NCBI GenBank assembly: GCA_032719365.1
Contig: CM064863.1
Location: 23,941,137 to 24,005,136 of the forward strand
Direction of reading: 5' to 3'
DNA: 64,000 bases
From: Prinsepia uniflora
Lineage: Eukaryota; Streptophyta; Magnoliopsida; Rosales; Rosaceae
Position numbers and translations under genes: made by a program. Shown in pieces: positions 10,741-22,300 of this stretch. The first letter of the stretch is position 1. Each line of letters opens with the position of its first letter. The notes beneath the pieces were generated by a model, which did not search any database, was not told the DNA's origin, and saw nothing but the letters and a program-made list of their open reading frames with translations.

Positions 10741-12190
10741 TGTAATGACCCGTCCTGAATTTCGGGATTAATTAAGGATTAATTGAGGATTATTGTGACT
10801 AATCCCTGATTAGTTGAGAGATTTCGGACGGACGGTGTAAAATGACCGTTTTACCCTTGGGAATGGGTAAAATGTTAGCTTTTGACCTAGGGAGTCAAGA
10901 ACACGAGGACCAAGGACCGTTACATAGATCAGGATGTTACAAGTTGGTAGACAAGCAGCACGTCAAAATCGGACGTTCGATGGGGAAGTTACGGGTCTAG
11001 AACTCATTACGATACTATTCACATATATCGAGAAATGTCGACACGTGGCATAATTGGATTGGATAAATATCTGGGGCGGGACCACTAGATAAGTGACAAG
11101 TGCCACCCATCTAATTAGCCCAAACCCAATTAATTGGGTTCATCTTATCCTCTTCTTTGTTTTCCTTTTGCCCGTGAAACCCATAAACCCAAACACCCAA
11201 ACCATCCCACCATCTTATCCCCTCACCTGTTCTGGACTGAGAGAGAGACCGATTGAGTGTGGTTGAGATGGACAGAGATGGCAAGGATGAGGCAGGACGG
11301 TCGTGGACGACGAAGATCACGGCTAGAAATAGGTAAACCGTAACCCAGTTTTAGTTTGAAAATGAGAAATCAGTTTTGGACAATTTTCGAGGTCCCTGAT
11401 GATCCTAAATTGTTTCTAGGGTTCGTACGAGTCGATTGGGACTGGTTTTGAGGATCGCGGTGGTCTAAGACGGCTAGAAACGGAGGAGGAAATTGGCAGG
11501 TTACTTTTCATCATTTAAACAGGTACTTTTAGCCTGTTTTTCTTAGTTTTGATCTCGTAGATCGATTAGGGAGGATTGGACGATGGTGTAGGAAGAAAGG
11601 GGATCAAAATAGAGGTAGAATTGAAGGAGCTAGAGCCGGGTCGGGTCGTGGGTCTATGCGACCCGAATTACAGGAACTGGCTGGAGGTTAGGGACGAGAT
11701 GACATCAACGATGACTTCATCTGATGACATCATCATGTCAGGTCTGACATGTCAAACTGATAGCTGTCAAATATGGACCAATCGTGAGGTGACATGTGTC
11801 ACATGTTAGTGCACAGTGCACTAACATGTCAATGATGTGGCCCAATCACGAGTTGCCACGTGTCACTGACATGTTAGTGACATGGATTAGTACCCAAGTG
11901 ACATGTGAAGGGCATAAATTTCTTTTGTGAAATGAGTTTTATTAAAAAAAAATTATTTTCATCCACTCACAACTTTTATGGTTTTTTAATGCCCTACAGG
12001 TTGATCGCGGATACAGGCTGTAGTAGAGACCGAGACATCACTGTCCTCCACTGATCCTTGCGCACTCTGAAAGCCCCGTTTGGGCTAAGTTTTGGGTTAT
12101 CCCTTGTTTGTCATTCGTGTCACACGTGGGTTAGACGGGAGCATGACACATCTCGCGTTAATCCTAGGGAGATTGGGATGGGTCGTGCCA
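10741..12190 (+). repeat. 5' LTR (internally deleted) of the Tekay-like element
   Basis: It aligns with both ends of the 3' LTR but lacks about 1.2 kb that the 3' LTR has between roughly 17470 and 18707. The join lies near 11905-11915, where both partners share GTG, suggesting a microhomology-mediated deletion. TGACGTCA motifs of the 3' LTR appear here as TGACATCA or TGACTTCA. Confidence 0.9.
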
Positions 12191-12193
12191 ACT

Positions 12194-12205
12194 TGGTATC
12201 AGAGC
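12194..12205 (+). other. Primer-binding site (initiator-Met tRNA)
   Basis: TGGTATCAGAGC lies three bases after the 5' LTR and is complementary to the 3' end of plant initiator methionine tRNA, the primer used by many plant LTR elements. Confidence 0.9.
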
Positions 12206-12536
12206 GAGGTTGTCAGTTGGAATCAGAGCACGGTTTGCTCTTTGAGTGTTACGCAAGTACCGAATGTGATTTCTCTACGTGGAATCGGTCTGTCATCAAC
12301 CTGAAAGTTAGGGTAAGGGCACGACAGTTAGTGGAAATAAATCGTGGATAGGTTACGTTTGGCCCGATACCCCGTGAATTAGTGTGATTAGACCCGAGAA
12401 GGGTTGGGCATGACATATGATTGGTCGGATACTAGGGTCATCTCCGACAAGATTGTAGGATGGATGTGACGATACTGCAGAGTTGAGACCATTGGTCTGG
12501 ATAGTGGTGCTACGGGCCGCAGTTGGGTACGTGAAA

Positions 12537-12541
12537 ACCCT
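12537..12541. repeat. Target-site duplication ACCCT of the Cassandra element
   Basis: ACCCT occurs here and again at 13325-13329, directly outside the two terminal repeats. Confidence 0.93.
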
Positions 12542-12753
12542 TGTAAGACCCGGTCTTGGAAGCAAGAACGTTGAGCAAGATCCGTGAGCTTGAGAAGCAA
12601 GAATGGTGAGCAAGATCCGTGAGCTTGGAAAGGTAAGATTGGTGAACGATCCCACATTGCTCGGGGAGGGAAAGGTGAAGTACCTTATATGTGTGGGCAC
12701 GTATCTATCTAACACAAGGCCTTTTTGGGAGCTCAGTGGCTTTGGGGGGGATT

Positions 12754-12824
12754 GGAACCCCAAAGTTAAGCGAGTTGAGGCTGGTGCAATCCCATGATGG
12801 GTGACCTACTTGGAAGTTGTACGT
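12754..12824 (+). ncRNA. 5S-rRNA-like segment in Cassandra 5' LTR (pol III promoter region)
   Basis: AAAGTTAAGCG (from about 12762) matches the 5S A-box region, and GATGGGTGACCTACTTGGAA (12796-12815) matches the intermediate element and C-box of plant 5S rRNA genes. The spacing between them is close to that of real 5S. In Cassandra this segment is thought to allow RNA polymerase III transcription. Whether this copy is transcribed cannot be told. Confidence 0.88.
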
Positions 12825-13180
12825 GAGCTCCCGAAAACAAAACGGTGAGGGCTGGGCCCAAAACGGACAATATTGTGTTAGATGGGCCGAGTCATGACAG
12901 AATGGTATCAGAGCCGGACCCTGACCGGAAGTGTGCCAGCGAAGACGCTGGGCTCAAGGGGGTGGATTGTAAGACCCGGTCTTGGAAGAAAGAACGGTAA
13001 GCAAGACCCGTGAGCTTGAGAAGTAATAACGGTGAGCAAGACCCGTGAGCTTGGAAAGGTAAGATTGGTGAACGATCCCACATCTCTCGGGGAGGGAAAG
13101 GTGAAGTACCTTATATGTGTGGGCACGTATCTATCTAACACAAGGCCTTTTGGGAGCTCAGTGGTTTTGGGGGGGATTGG

Positions 13181-13250
13181 AACCCCAAAGTTAAGCGAGT
13201 TGAGGCTGGTGCAATCCCATGATGGGTGACTTACTAGGAAGTTGCACGTG
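13181..13250 (+). ncRNA. 5S-rRNA-like segment in Cassandra 3' LTR
   Basis: This is the second copy of the 5S-like segment. The A-box part (AAAGTTAAGCG) is unchanged. The C-box part reads GATGGGTGACTTACTAGGAA, with two differences from the 5' copy. Confidence 0.87.
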
Positions 13251-13329
13251 AGCTCCCGAAAGCAAAACCGTGAGGCCTGGGCCCAAAGCGGAGAATATTG
13301 TGTTAGATGGGCCGGGTCGTGACAACCCT

Positions 13330-16326
13330 AGTGAGTTTAGCTGAGCATAGTTTGTGATAAATGAGAGCAGTTGAGTTCGAGGAACCCTAGTGCACGACTC
13401 TGGTTGAGTCTATTCAAGACTATGAAGATTCGTTAGTTTGACACAAAGTGAAATGATGGGATCCGATCCACAAGGGTAATCCTGAGATGTTATATGGGGT
13501 ATCGGGGTGGTCCGATCAATAGTGTTGACGCTTGGATACGAAGTCTCAATAGCAATGTGTGTTGACCGATAGCCGTATGGCTACTTTTGGCTATCAAGGG
13601 TGGTTGTAGTTGAGATTGTCGAGGATTAGTGACGTTCAAGATACGGGGAACGTTCGCTTCTTTTATGGGTTGTCAGAGTGGTTGAGTTGAGAGAGGCAGA
13701 GTTCCTTCGACATGAGCAGATGGTGTGACTTAGTCATGATGTGCAAGTGTTCGGTATTTGAGATTCCACAATTGAATCTCAAATAAAGATGAACTGGATG
13801 GAATCCAGCAGTGGTTGAGGTGTGTTGGGTAGTGATCCAACAGTGAGTGAGATGACAGATGTGATTAAGATGACTGAGTGGTGATTGAATGGAATACCAA
13901 GGAGAACGAATGATTTTGGATGACGTGAGTGATGTTAGGAGGTCCCGAAGAGTGACAGTTGTTGGGAGCATCATCATCATCTAGTAGTGGTTGATTTATC
14001 AGATATGGTGGTACATAGAGATTTGGCTACCGATAGACTCTTCAGTTGAAGGGTACATCAGTGGGGTCTACAGGCAGACATAAGTGGATCCCGGATGGCT
14101 CAGTGAGTTAGCTTTTAGTTGGTTATCCAAGGTTCGGGATACCTAATTTCGGTGATTGGATATCCCGAGGTTTTGTGACTGATTTGGGTGATTGGATATC
14201 CCGAGGTTTTGTGACTAATTTGGGTGATTGGATATCCCGGGGTTTTGTGACTGGTGATCCTGAGGTTTAGTGACCGGTACCTTAGTAGTGGTGAGACTGG
14301 AGGCATACCCTGCGTGCTCAGGGGTTGTGACCATAAAAGTGGAACTGTGAGAATCAGGTAGTGATGGATGACATCCTTTTGGATGTTCATAAATGGTGAT
14401 TAACGAACAGGCGCGTTGCGTACACAGTTAGATTGGTTACGGGCATCCACTCATTTTTGAGTGAGTTGAGAACTTGGGAGTCCGGTGACAAGACTTGAGA
14501 GACAAAATTCCAGTGGTTGGAAAAGATGGGTATACTTCCAACATGGTTACATCTTCCCTTGATTCCGAAGCCACTATGGGTGACTTCTCATTTTTTTTTC
14601 TCATGAGTAGATAGTGCTTGGTGTGACTTGTCGTGGTGAGTGTAGCGAGGATTGTGTTTACACTCACGTAGGATGAATTTTGATGTCATCGTCTTGGTCA
14701 TCCTTGATTTACCCTGCGTAGGATGACGGGGAGAGACTATAACGGATCAATATGACGTAATTGAAGAGAACCCATAGTCTAGATGTGCCCGTCTTTGGGG
14801 TGAGTTGTTCCGATGTGGAAAAGGTGAAGAGGACTGATGTGACAACATAGGTTCAAAGAGGGTGTAAGACCCTATGACCCAAAATTTGGTCGTTATCTAG
14901 GCATGAGTTAGTATGGATCCACCTAGGATCAGAGGGATCAGGTGGTGCGGTTAGGATCGAATGGATCAGGTGATGTTAGGATCGAGATGTTATGGATCCA
15001 ATGGATCGTGTGGATCACGATGATTGGGAGGATTGTGTCATCTGTGAGTCGAGTGGAAAGTCGAGTAAACCGAAGTTGGATCGTGGGAATGATGAAGCAT
15101 GAGAAGACAAGACAGAGGTTGGATATGTGAGTAAGTATGGATCGTGGATTCACTTAAACTGGGAGTGTCGGTGATTAGAGTGCGTTGATGGGATTGGCTT
15201 CCTTTCGAAGTCAATCGGTATGAGATGGTAATTATGAATGATTTGACAAGTGAGACGATACTTAGGGTATCAATTAGGAAAGGATGAATAGCCAAGAAAT
15301 CGGGTAGGATGTTAGCAGGTATCCGACAGGTCCAGATTGGTACGTCTTGATAGACGAGAGTGAGGTTGGACAGATAGACTCTAGAATTGAACCGTGATTG
15401 GCTGGGAAGCCATGTAGTAGACATTTTAGATACAAGGATGTTGTGAGTGCTTGGGTCCAATCACCAGTGGTATTTTGGTGGATGTGTTGGTAATCGGCTT
15501 AGTCCGATGTAGGGGATTGGTTGAGGCATGGACTGGACGTTGAATGTTGTGTGCTAGACCAGAGTGATTCTACCTAGTTCAGTGATTGTCTGAGCGGGTG
15601 TTCAGAGTCACGGATGGCTAGTGGAACCTGAGAGTTGAGATGTGTTGTCACTGCTAGACAAGTATTCGATGGGGTCCAGTTACACACAGGTCAAGTGAGA
15701 TGTCTTTTCATCTTTGAGTGGTCCAATTGGACTGGTTTTAGCGTTCATTGAAATTAAAGGTAAGAAATTTTTACTTCCAGTTTCCAGGTGAGTGAGATGT
15801 TGGTTTACGTATACTCTGGTTGAGTGAGCTGGTGGTTAGTGTGACCACAGATGGAGTAAGATGTCTAGTTGCTTCGTGTGAAGCGACTGCTTTGTGACTC
15901 TCACCAGAGTCAGCATAGATCACTGAGGGAGTTGACTGATGTGAGTACCAAGACCGATAAATTTCGCAGGTTTGAGCTTGGCTTGCGAGGTGAGATTTGT
16001 GACATTGTGACGACAGGATCTTGCGCTACATTGAGGGAAATTTGGTACGAGGCACCTCAGTATGACTCTAGAGTGAGTCAAGGTTTGTGTCGGTGACTCG
16101 AGTAATGATGGTAGGGCCGTGAGAGCCAGCGGCATAGGATGTGGGTTAGGTGCGGATGAGTACTGTGGAGAGATGTTCGACATTGGGTACCGATTAGTAC
16201 TATGGTTGGTTAGCAGACGTGTCCATGAGGGGGTACACGAGGATACACCGAATATGAGGCTGGGGTATGAGGCCTAGGTGTGAGGCAGGTTTTAATTAAT
16301 TTAAATTTCGAGGTCGAAATTTTTTT
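13330..16326 (+). other. Internal region of the Tekay-like element, essentially non-coding
   Basis: About 3 kb, rich in TG dinucleotides on the plus strand and dense in stops. A 40-bp unit (GGTGATTGGATATCCCGAGG and flanks) is repeated about three times at 14140-14260. No RT, integrase or protease motifs are seen in any frame. Confidence 0.6.
15930..16096 (+). pseudogene. Possible gag fragment in the Tekay-like element
   Basis: A short open stretch includes KTDKFRRFELGLRGEI, followed by a segment ending CATLREIW. This resembles the part of chromovirus gag where a K.R.FE.GL..EIR motif precedes a helix starting T..E. It is the only hint of coding capacity in the internal region, and it sits close to the 3' LTR rather than near the PBS, so the region is rearranged or the match is chance. 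Confidence 0.3.
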
Positions 16327-16338
16327 AAGGGGGGAAGA
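16327..16338 (+). other. Polypurine tract of the Tekay-like element
   Basis: AAGGGGGGAAGA lies immediately before the 3' LTR start (TGTAAC at 16340). It is where plus-strand DNA synthesis would start. Confidence 0.85.
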
Positions 16339-16339
16339 T

Positions 16340-19014
16340 TGTAACGACCCGTCCCAAATTTCGGGATTAATTAAGGATTAACATGACTAATACCTTATTA
16401 GTCGGGTGATTTTGGAAAGACGATGTAAAATGACCGTTTTTCCCTTGGGAATAGGTAAAATGTTGACTTTTGACCCGAAGAGTCAAGTACATGAGGACCG
16501 AGGATCGTTACGTAGATCGGGACATTACGAGTCTGTAGACAGGCAGCACGTCAAAATCGGAGGTTTGATGGGCATTATGGTACTATTCACATATATCGAG
16601 AAATGACGACACGTGGCATAAGTGGACTAGATAAATATCTGTGGGAGGACCAGTAGATGAGTGACAAGTGTCACCCATCTGATTGGCTCAAACCCCAATT
16701 AATTGGGTTCATCTTTATCCTCTTCTCTGTTTTCCCTTTTGCCTGTGAAACCCATAAACCCAAACACCTAAACCACCCCACCATCATATCCCCTCACTTT
16801 TTCTGGACTGAGAGAAAGTGATTGAGTGTGGCTGAGATGGATGGAGACAGCGAGGATAAGGCAGGACGGTCGTGGATGACAGACATCACGGCTGGAAACA
16901 GGTAAACCGTAACCCAGTTTTAGTTCGAAAATGAGAAACTTAGACAATTTTCGAGGGTCGCTGATGATCCTAAACTGTTTCTAGGGTTCATACGAGTCGA
17001 TTAGGACTGATTTCGAGGATCGCGGTGGTCTAAGACGGCTGGAAACAGTGGAGAAAATTGTCCGATTACTGTTCATCATTCAAACAGGTACTTTAACCCT
17101 TTTTTTAGTTTTGATCACGTATATCGATTAAGGAGGATTGGACGATGGTGTAGGAAGAAACGGGATCGAAATCGGGGTAGAATTGAAGGAGTTAGGGCCA
17201 GGTCGAGTCGCGGGTATGTGCGGCCCGAATTACATGATCTAGCTGGAGGTCAGGGATGAAATGACGTCAGCGATGATGTCATCTAATGACGTCATCATGT
17301 CAGGTCTGACATGTCTGACTAAGAGCTGTCAGAGGTGGACCAATCGTGAGGCAACACGTGTCACATGTTTGTGCACAGTCAGCATTGACATGTCAATGGC
17401 GTGGCCCAATCACAGACTACCTCGTGTCACTGACATGTTAGTGACATGGACCAGTACGCAGATGACACGTGGCACTGTCGGATCTGACAGCTGTCAGGGT
17501 TGTTAGTGATGACGTCATACTGACGTCAACTGTGACGTCAACGTTAACAGACCGTTGACCTAACTATTGACCATCGTTGACTTTTCGTTGACAACGCGCG
17601 TGGGAGTGTGTAATTTTAACGGTTTCGATGATCTGGATCCAATGGTGGTGGTTTTTTGTCGATCGATGATCGTTAGGCTGGTCAAATTGAGGGTTTTAGC
17701 CTCTGGAAACGTGTCCGGGATACGTTGAATTTTTTAGGAGTTTTGATGTTTTATCCTATGGACTTATATAAATGGTTAGTGATCTTTGGGTGTGACTTGG
17801 ACAGGTCCGGATGTTCCGGAGATGGTGATTTAGCCCAGTGAGCCTTATGGCATGCATATCGAGGTGGCAGCTAGGACGGTCTGTGAGTGGACTTTTGTTT
17901 TCTAAATATAATGCATGCATAACTGTTTTATATGTTATATATATATATATATGATTTCTAAGAGTATGATTATGGTATTTATGATTTACATATTTACACG
18001 TATTTTGAAATTTACGATTTTATACTGTATTTGTATGTGATGTTATTTCAATGATGGTTTGATGAATTAACTATGGATTTGGAAATATGTATTCAGGCAT
18101 GAGACTCATTTGATTTATGAACTATCGGGCTTGAGGCTCAGTTGGTTGTGATATCGGGCATAAGACCCATTTCTGGATTTTTATGGACACGGTTTTCCAA
18201 GCAAGTTCCCCTTTGTGATGTTTTGAAATGATTTTATAAAATTTTTCCATATACCATGCTTATCTGTGGATATGTGGATCGTCTCCTTCAACTGTCTGGG
18301 ACACTGGATAGTCATGGTGCATTGCCTACAAGGGGTCATTGCACAGAGCGACCAGACCGTATAATGACTCAGGAGCAGAATTGCTATTATTAGACATCTG
18401 GGACGTCATAGATAGGCTCGGAGAGACCCGAGCGGCACATGTAGCCTTAGACCGTGACATGACGTCTGGGACGTCAGGCTTCTGGGACGCTAGGCATATG
18501 GGATGCCAAGGATTGGTATAACTGTGTTTTGTTGGATTTAATGTTTTACGGATATCTGTGTTCATGGATTTGGGCAGTGACCCACATGGTTTACTTTTAT
18601 GGTTTTGGGCTAAGGCCCTAATGATTTGTGGAAGAGAATGACTTTGGGTTTATAAACGGTTTTATTATATTTGACTTAACTGATTTTCGTATGCATGCAT
18701 GGTTTTTAAGTGAAGGGCATAAATTTCTTTTGTGAAATGAGTTTTATTAAATTGTTTATTTTCGTCCACTCACAGCTTTTATGGGTTTTTAATGCTTTTC
18801 AGGTTGATAGCGGATGCAGGCTGTAGTAGAGATCGAGACATCGCAGTCCTCCACTTTGCGCACTCTAGAAGCCCCGTTTGGGCTATGTTTTGGGTTATCC
18901 CTTGTCTGGCCTTCGTGTCAAACGTGTGTGTCACACGTGCATGTCACACGTGGGTTAGACAAGAGCATGGCACATCCTGCGTTAATCCCGGGGGGATTGG
19001 AATGGGTCGTGTCA
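16340..19014 (+). repeat. 3' LTR of the Tekay-like element (full length)
   Basis: A 2675-bp LTR begins TGTAACGACCCGTCCC and ends GGGTCGTGTCA. It holds a cluster of TGACGTCA and TTGAC motifs (17262-17595) and short GGG...CCC dyads (18156-18168, 18607-18618). It is followed directly by the duplication CGCCT. It is the best reference in the window for the LTR family also seen at 42408, 60400 and 63682. Confidence 0.92.
17262..17595 (+). promoter_or_regulatory. Cluster of TGACGTCA (bZIP/TGA) and TTGAC (W-box core) motifs in the LTR
   Basis: TGACGTCA occurs at 17262, 17287, 17510, 17521 and 17533. TTGAC follows four times between about 17553 and 17595. In plants the first is bound by TGA-type bZIP factors and the second by WRKY factors, both linked to stress responses. 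That these act as an enhancer for this LTR is inferred from the clustering and from a similar cluster in the LTR at 60400-63315. Confidence 0.5.
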
Positions 19015-19019
19015 CGCCT
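19015..19019. repeat. Target-site duplication CGCCT, right copy
   Basis: Partner of 10736-10740. Confidence 0.95.
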
Positions 19020-22000
19020 AAGCCCAAGACAATCTTCTGCCTCTTTTAGCCTCAAGAAAAGAACAATTAGGATAGTGCACACTCTTCATTAGTTTAGCCC
19101 ACAAAGACTCACGTTCATGGATTAAGCGCCAACACTGTTTTTCCAGCAAGGCCAAATTGAAATCGACAAGGTTCCAAAAGCCCATGCCCCCATCCATTTT
19201 TGGGGATCCCAAATCCCTCCGACTGATCTAATGAATTTTATTCTTCCCATTACACTAACCCCACAAGAAGTTTGCAAAGATGGAGTCCAATTCCGTACAC
19301 AAAGTTTTGGGGAACTTAAAAACCGCCATGGATAAATTGGGATTGCCATAGCAGCTGCTTTAATCAAAATCTCCCTTCCATCCTACGTGAGTGGCTTCTC
19401 TTTCCACCATCCACCAGTTGTACCAGATTATCTTTAATGTATATCAAGGCCTCTTTCTTTGTCTTTCCCCAATTTTGATGGAATCCCTAAGTATTTCCTA
19501 GGATCAGCAGAAACATGAACTCCCAAAAATGCTCCCAAGTTGGTTTCTAAGCTGAAGCAGGGTATTGGGGCTAAAGAAAAGGTTGGACTTGTCAAAATTA
19601 ATTTTTTGCCCCGAAGGTTTACAATAAGCCTACAAGATCCTTTTAACAGTGTGACAATTTTAGGCAGTAGCTTTGAGAAATAAGAAAGAATCATCAGCAA
19701 AAAAATATATGGGAAAGAGAAGGGCCACCAACCTTAAATGACATTCCACTTAACAGTCCTCTGACCACCGCACCATTGATCACAACTGAGAGCACATCAC
19801 ATACAAGGATAAACAGATACGATGATATTGGGTTTCCTAGGGGAAGTCCTTGCGATGGAGAGAAATGCCTACCATGATTCCCGTGAATCACCACCACAAA
19901 GTTGACTAGCGTAACACACTTCATTATAAGCCATACCCACCCACTACTGAAACCAAGCCTCAACAACACAAATTGGAAGAAATCCCATTCAATCCTGTCA
20001 TACGCTTTATTCTTTTCAAGTTTAAGACCCATCTCAAAGATCTTAGTCTTTTTTTGGAGTTTCAAAGCATGAAAGGCCTCATGGATAATGAGGATGTTAT
20101 CTTGGATCTGCAGGCCGTATATGAATGTGCTTTGCTAGGGAGAGATAATACATGGCAAGATAGACTTCATTCTGTTGGCTAAAATTTTTTATATAACCTT
20201 GTATGAGATGTTTCACAATGATATTGGTCTGAATTGGGTCACCTTCTCGGGATTTGGAACCTTAGGAATGAGAACAATATTTGTCACAACAAGGTCCTTA
20301 ATCTCCACACCCTCGTCAAAAAAATGTTTCACCAACCCACACAGATCATCTTCAATAATAGGCCAATAAGAGTGGTAAAATAAACGTGAGAAGCCATCGG
20401 GTCACGGTGCCTTGTTTGCGCCCAACTCAAAAGATGCCCTTTTTATCTCCTCATTCTCAACCAGAAGTAATAACTCAGCATTCATGTGAGTCGTGATGAC
20501 CGGAGAGATGAAAGGTTCAAATTCCGCCCATTCCCCTTCACCATCGAACCTGAAAATTAAGATCATGAAAATATCGTTAAATATGTCCTCTAATAGCACT
20601 CTCCTCGGTCACCCACTCCCCCAACTCATTCTGGATCCTATGCATCTTGTTGAAACGTCTTCTCTAGAGAGTTGAGTGGTGAAAGAAAGTAGTGGTGAAA
20701 GAAAGCAGTTTTTGCTTCTAGTAGGCCTCTTCCTAATTCCAAAGTCACCCAATTTTCCCTTGGATTTCTTCAATTAGAGTGGAATTGTACCTCCCAATTA
20801 ACCTGGAGCCAGTTTAGGCTTTCCATGCATTCTTGTATTCTTTTCCTACTGTTAGGGAACTTCAAACGACTCCAAGTTTTTAGCTTTTCTCTACACACTC
20901 TTAATTTTATTCCCCATCTCAGCACCCCTCTACTCACAGACCTTTTTCCTCCAACTTTGTTGAATAACCTCCTTGCATTCCTCGTCCTTAACCCAAAACA
21001 GTTCGAACTTGAAAGTATGAACCTTCTTTTGTGAAGAGTTGGTGGTTTGAACGAGAATTGGGCAATGATCCGAACCCACACCTGGAAGATTGCTCACAAA
21101 AGTATTTGGCTAGTAGAGTTGCTATTTGTATTAATCAAAGCTCTGTCCAATCTTTCTTAGACCACTAAACCATCAGCTCTATTTCCCTTCCAGGTATAAG
21201 GTTGTCCCTTGAAGCCCAAGTCAAATAAATCAGCATCCTCCATAAATTCCAGTAGAAATTTCCTACATCCCACGACATCAATCCTTCATCCTTTCTTTTC
21301 CCTATTCCATAAATACTCATTGAAGTCACCCACACACATCCAAGGTAATCCCTTATTCTTTAATTTTGTTGCCAACCATTCTTAGAATTCTCTATTCTCC
21401 TCTTTATATGGAGTTCCATAGACCTATGATGCATTCCACCGATCGTTACTGCTAATCAATCTAACAGCAGAGTCCATCAGATTCTTAGAAGAGAAACATA
21501 CATCTAGCTCAATGTTGTCATTCCACTAGATGCATAATCCCCCAGCAGCACCCAAAGGTGGAAAATCGTGGCAGTTTTTATAGCCTAACTCAGCAGATAA
21601 TCTTTGTATTCTATCGTGTTTCATCTTTGTCTCCACTAGAAACACAATAGTGGGTATGTGCCTCCGGATAAGCTCCCGGAGGTGACGAATTGTCAATTTG
21701 GGCCCAAGACATTGACAATTCCAGCTCATAAGGTTCATTTTAAATTGATGGCCAGAGCATCCCAGCCGTCATCTCCACTTAAGTTTTTCAAGTCCATCGT
21801 GACCAGCCAAATTTCCATGCACAGCAGATTACCGTGACCATAAAGACCAACATGGTTTGGGTTCCCATATGAGGCTGTGACTTCAGAAGGAAAATCCACC
21901 GAGACCAATATGGTTTGGGCTCCTCTGTTTGGTACCTCTCAGTAATGACAGCTCCAATTAGTTGAGGCCCATGACCAATGTCAGATATAGTCATTGATTC

Positions 22001-22300
22001 TTCCAGATGGATTACTAGATATTTTTTTCTCAATTGAGCCATATTTATTCCCCCCCCCCCCCCCCCCCCCCCCCCAGTATCTACACTCTCTGCCCACCCA
22101 GTTTTTTTTTTTTTTTTTTTTCAGATGGTTAGAATAGAGTACAAGAGCAAAAAATACCTTACATAGGCAATACCAGTCCTTTCGCTTTTTCCTCGCTCTT
22201 CTGGAAGGTAAGGATTTCAACCTTCCTTTCGTTTCCCGAACCATATGGGTGGGTGCATGAACTCCCCTGCAACGCATAGGTGGCCTTTTTAGTCTCATTC
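19020..22300 (-). pseudogene. LINE (L1-type) ORF2, 5' part: endonuclease and reverse transcriptase, decayed
   Basis: On the minus strand the frame begins near 21738 with MNLMSWNCQCLG, the start of an AP-endonuclease-like domain (VFLVETK near 21640, VGDFNEYLW near 21320, PYTWKGNR near 21190). RT follows: NKAP.PDGFS near 20400, FRPISL near 20240, KLEKNKAYDRIEWDF near 20000, QGLPLGNPISSYLFIL near 19830. The catalytic F(A)DD position near 19690 has a stop, so RT is dead. The C-terminal RT region reads AAAMAIPIYP and WDPQKWMGAWAFG up to the insertion at 19019. Sequence upstream of 21738 may be ORF1 or leader but is not clearly recognisable. Together with the parts at 9263 and 7924 this makes one LINE of roughly 5 kb. 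Confidence 0.85.
22050..22121. repeat. 26-base C run and 20-base T run
   Basis: A homopolymer of about 26 C (22050-22075) is followed 26 bp later by about 20 T (22102-22121). On the minus strand these are A and G runs in the LINE's 5' region. Long C runs are error-prone to sequence, so exact lengths are uncertain. Confidence 0.9.

Larger units (their letters stand above)
12542..13324 (+). mobile_element. Cassandra TRIM (5S-rRNA-bearing terminal-repeat element)
   Basis: This is a 783-bp element with two LTRs of about 357 bp (12542-12899 and 12968-13324) that start TGTAAGACCC and end ATGACA or GTGACA. The PBS TGGTATCAGAGCC (12903-12915), a purine tract (about 12953-12965) and only about 68 bp of internal sequence lie between them. 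Each LTR carries a segment resembling plant 5S rRNA, including both internal promoter regions. These are the defining features of Cassandra, a non-coding TRIM that depends on other elements' proteins. ACCCT is duplicated at the ends. The two LTRs differ at roughly twenty positions by eye, so the insertion is not recent. It is nested in the Tekay-like element in the same orientation. Confidence 0.93.
10741..19014 (+). mobile_element. Tekay/Del-like LTR retrotransposon without pol
   Basis: The element has LTRs beginning TGTAA(T/C)GACCCGTCC and ending GGGTCGTG(T/C)CA, a primer-binding site matching the initiator-Met tRNA end, a purine tract before the 3' LTR and a perfect 5-bp duplication (CGCCT). 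The phrase around the purine tract (TTTCGAGGTCGAAAT, then AAGGGGGGAAGA) is characteristic of the Del/Tekay chromovirus lineage. After removing the nested Cassandra element the internal region is only about 3.3 kb and shows no RT, RNase H or integrase, just a possible gag scrap. It must have depended on proteins of a relative. It is inserted in a LINE. Confidence 0.9.

Noticed and set aside
12353..13229. Several minus- and plus-strand ORFs across the Cassandra element
   Set aside because: Cassandra is non-coding, and these frames repeat in both LTRs because the DNA is repeated.
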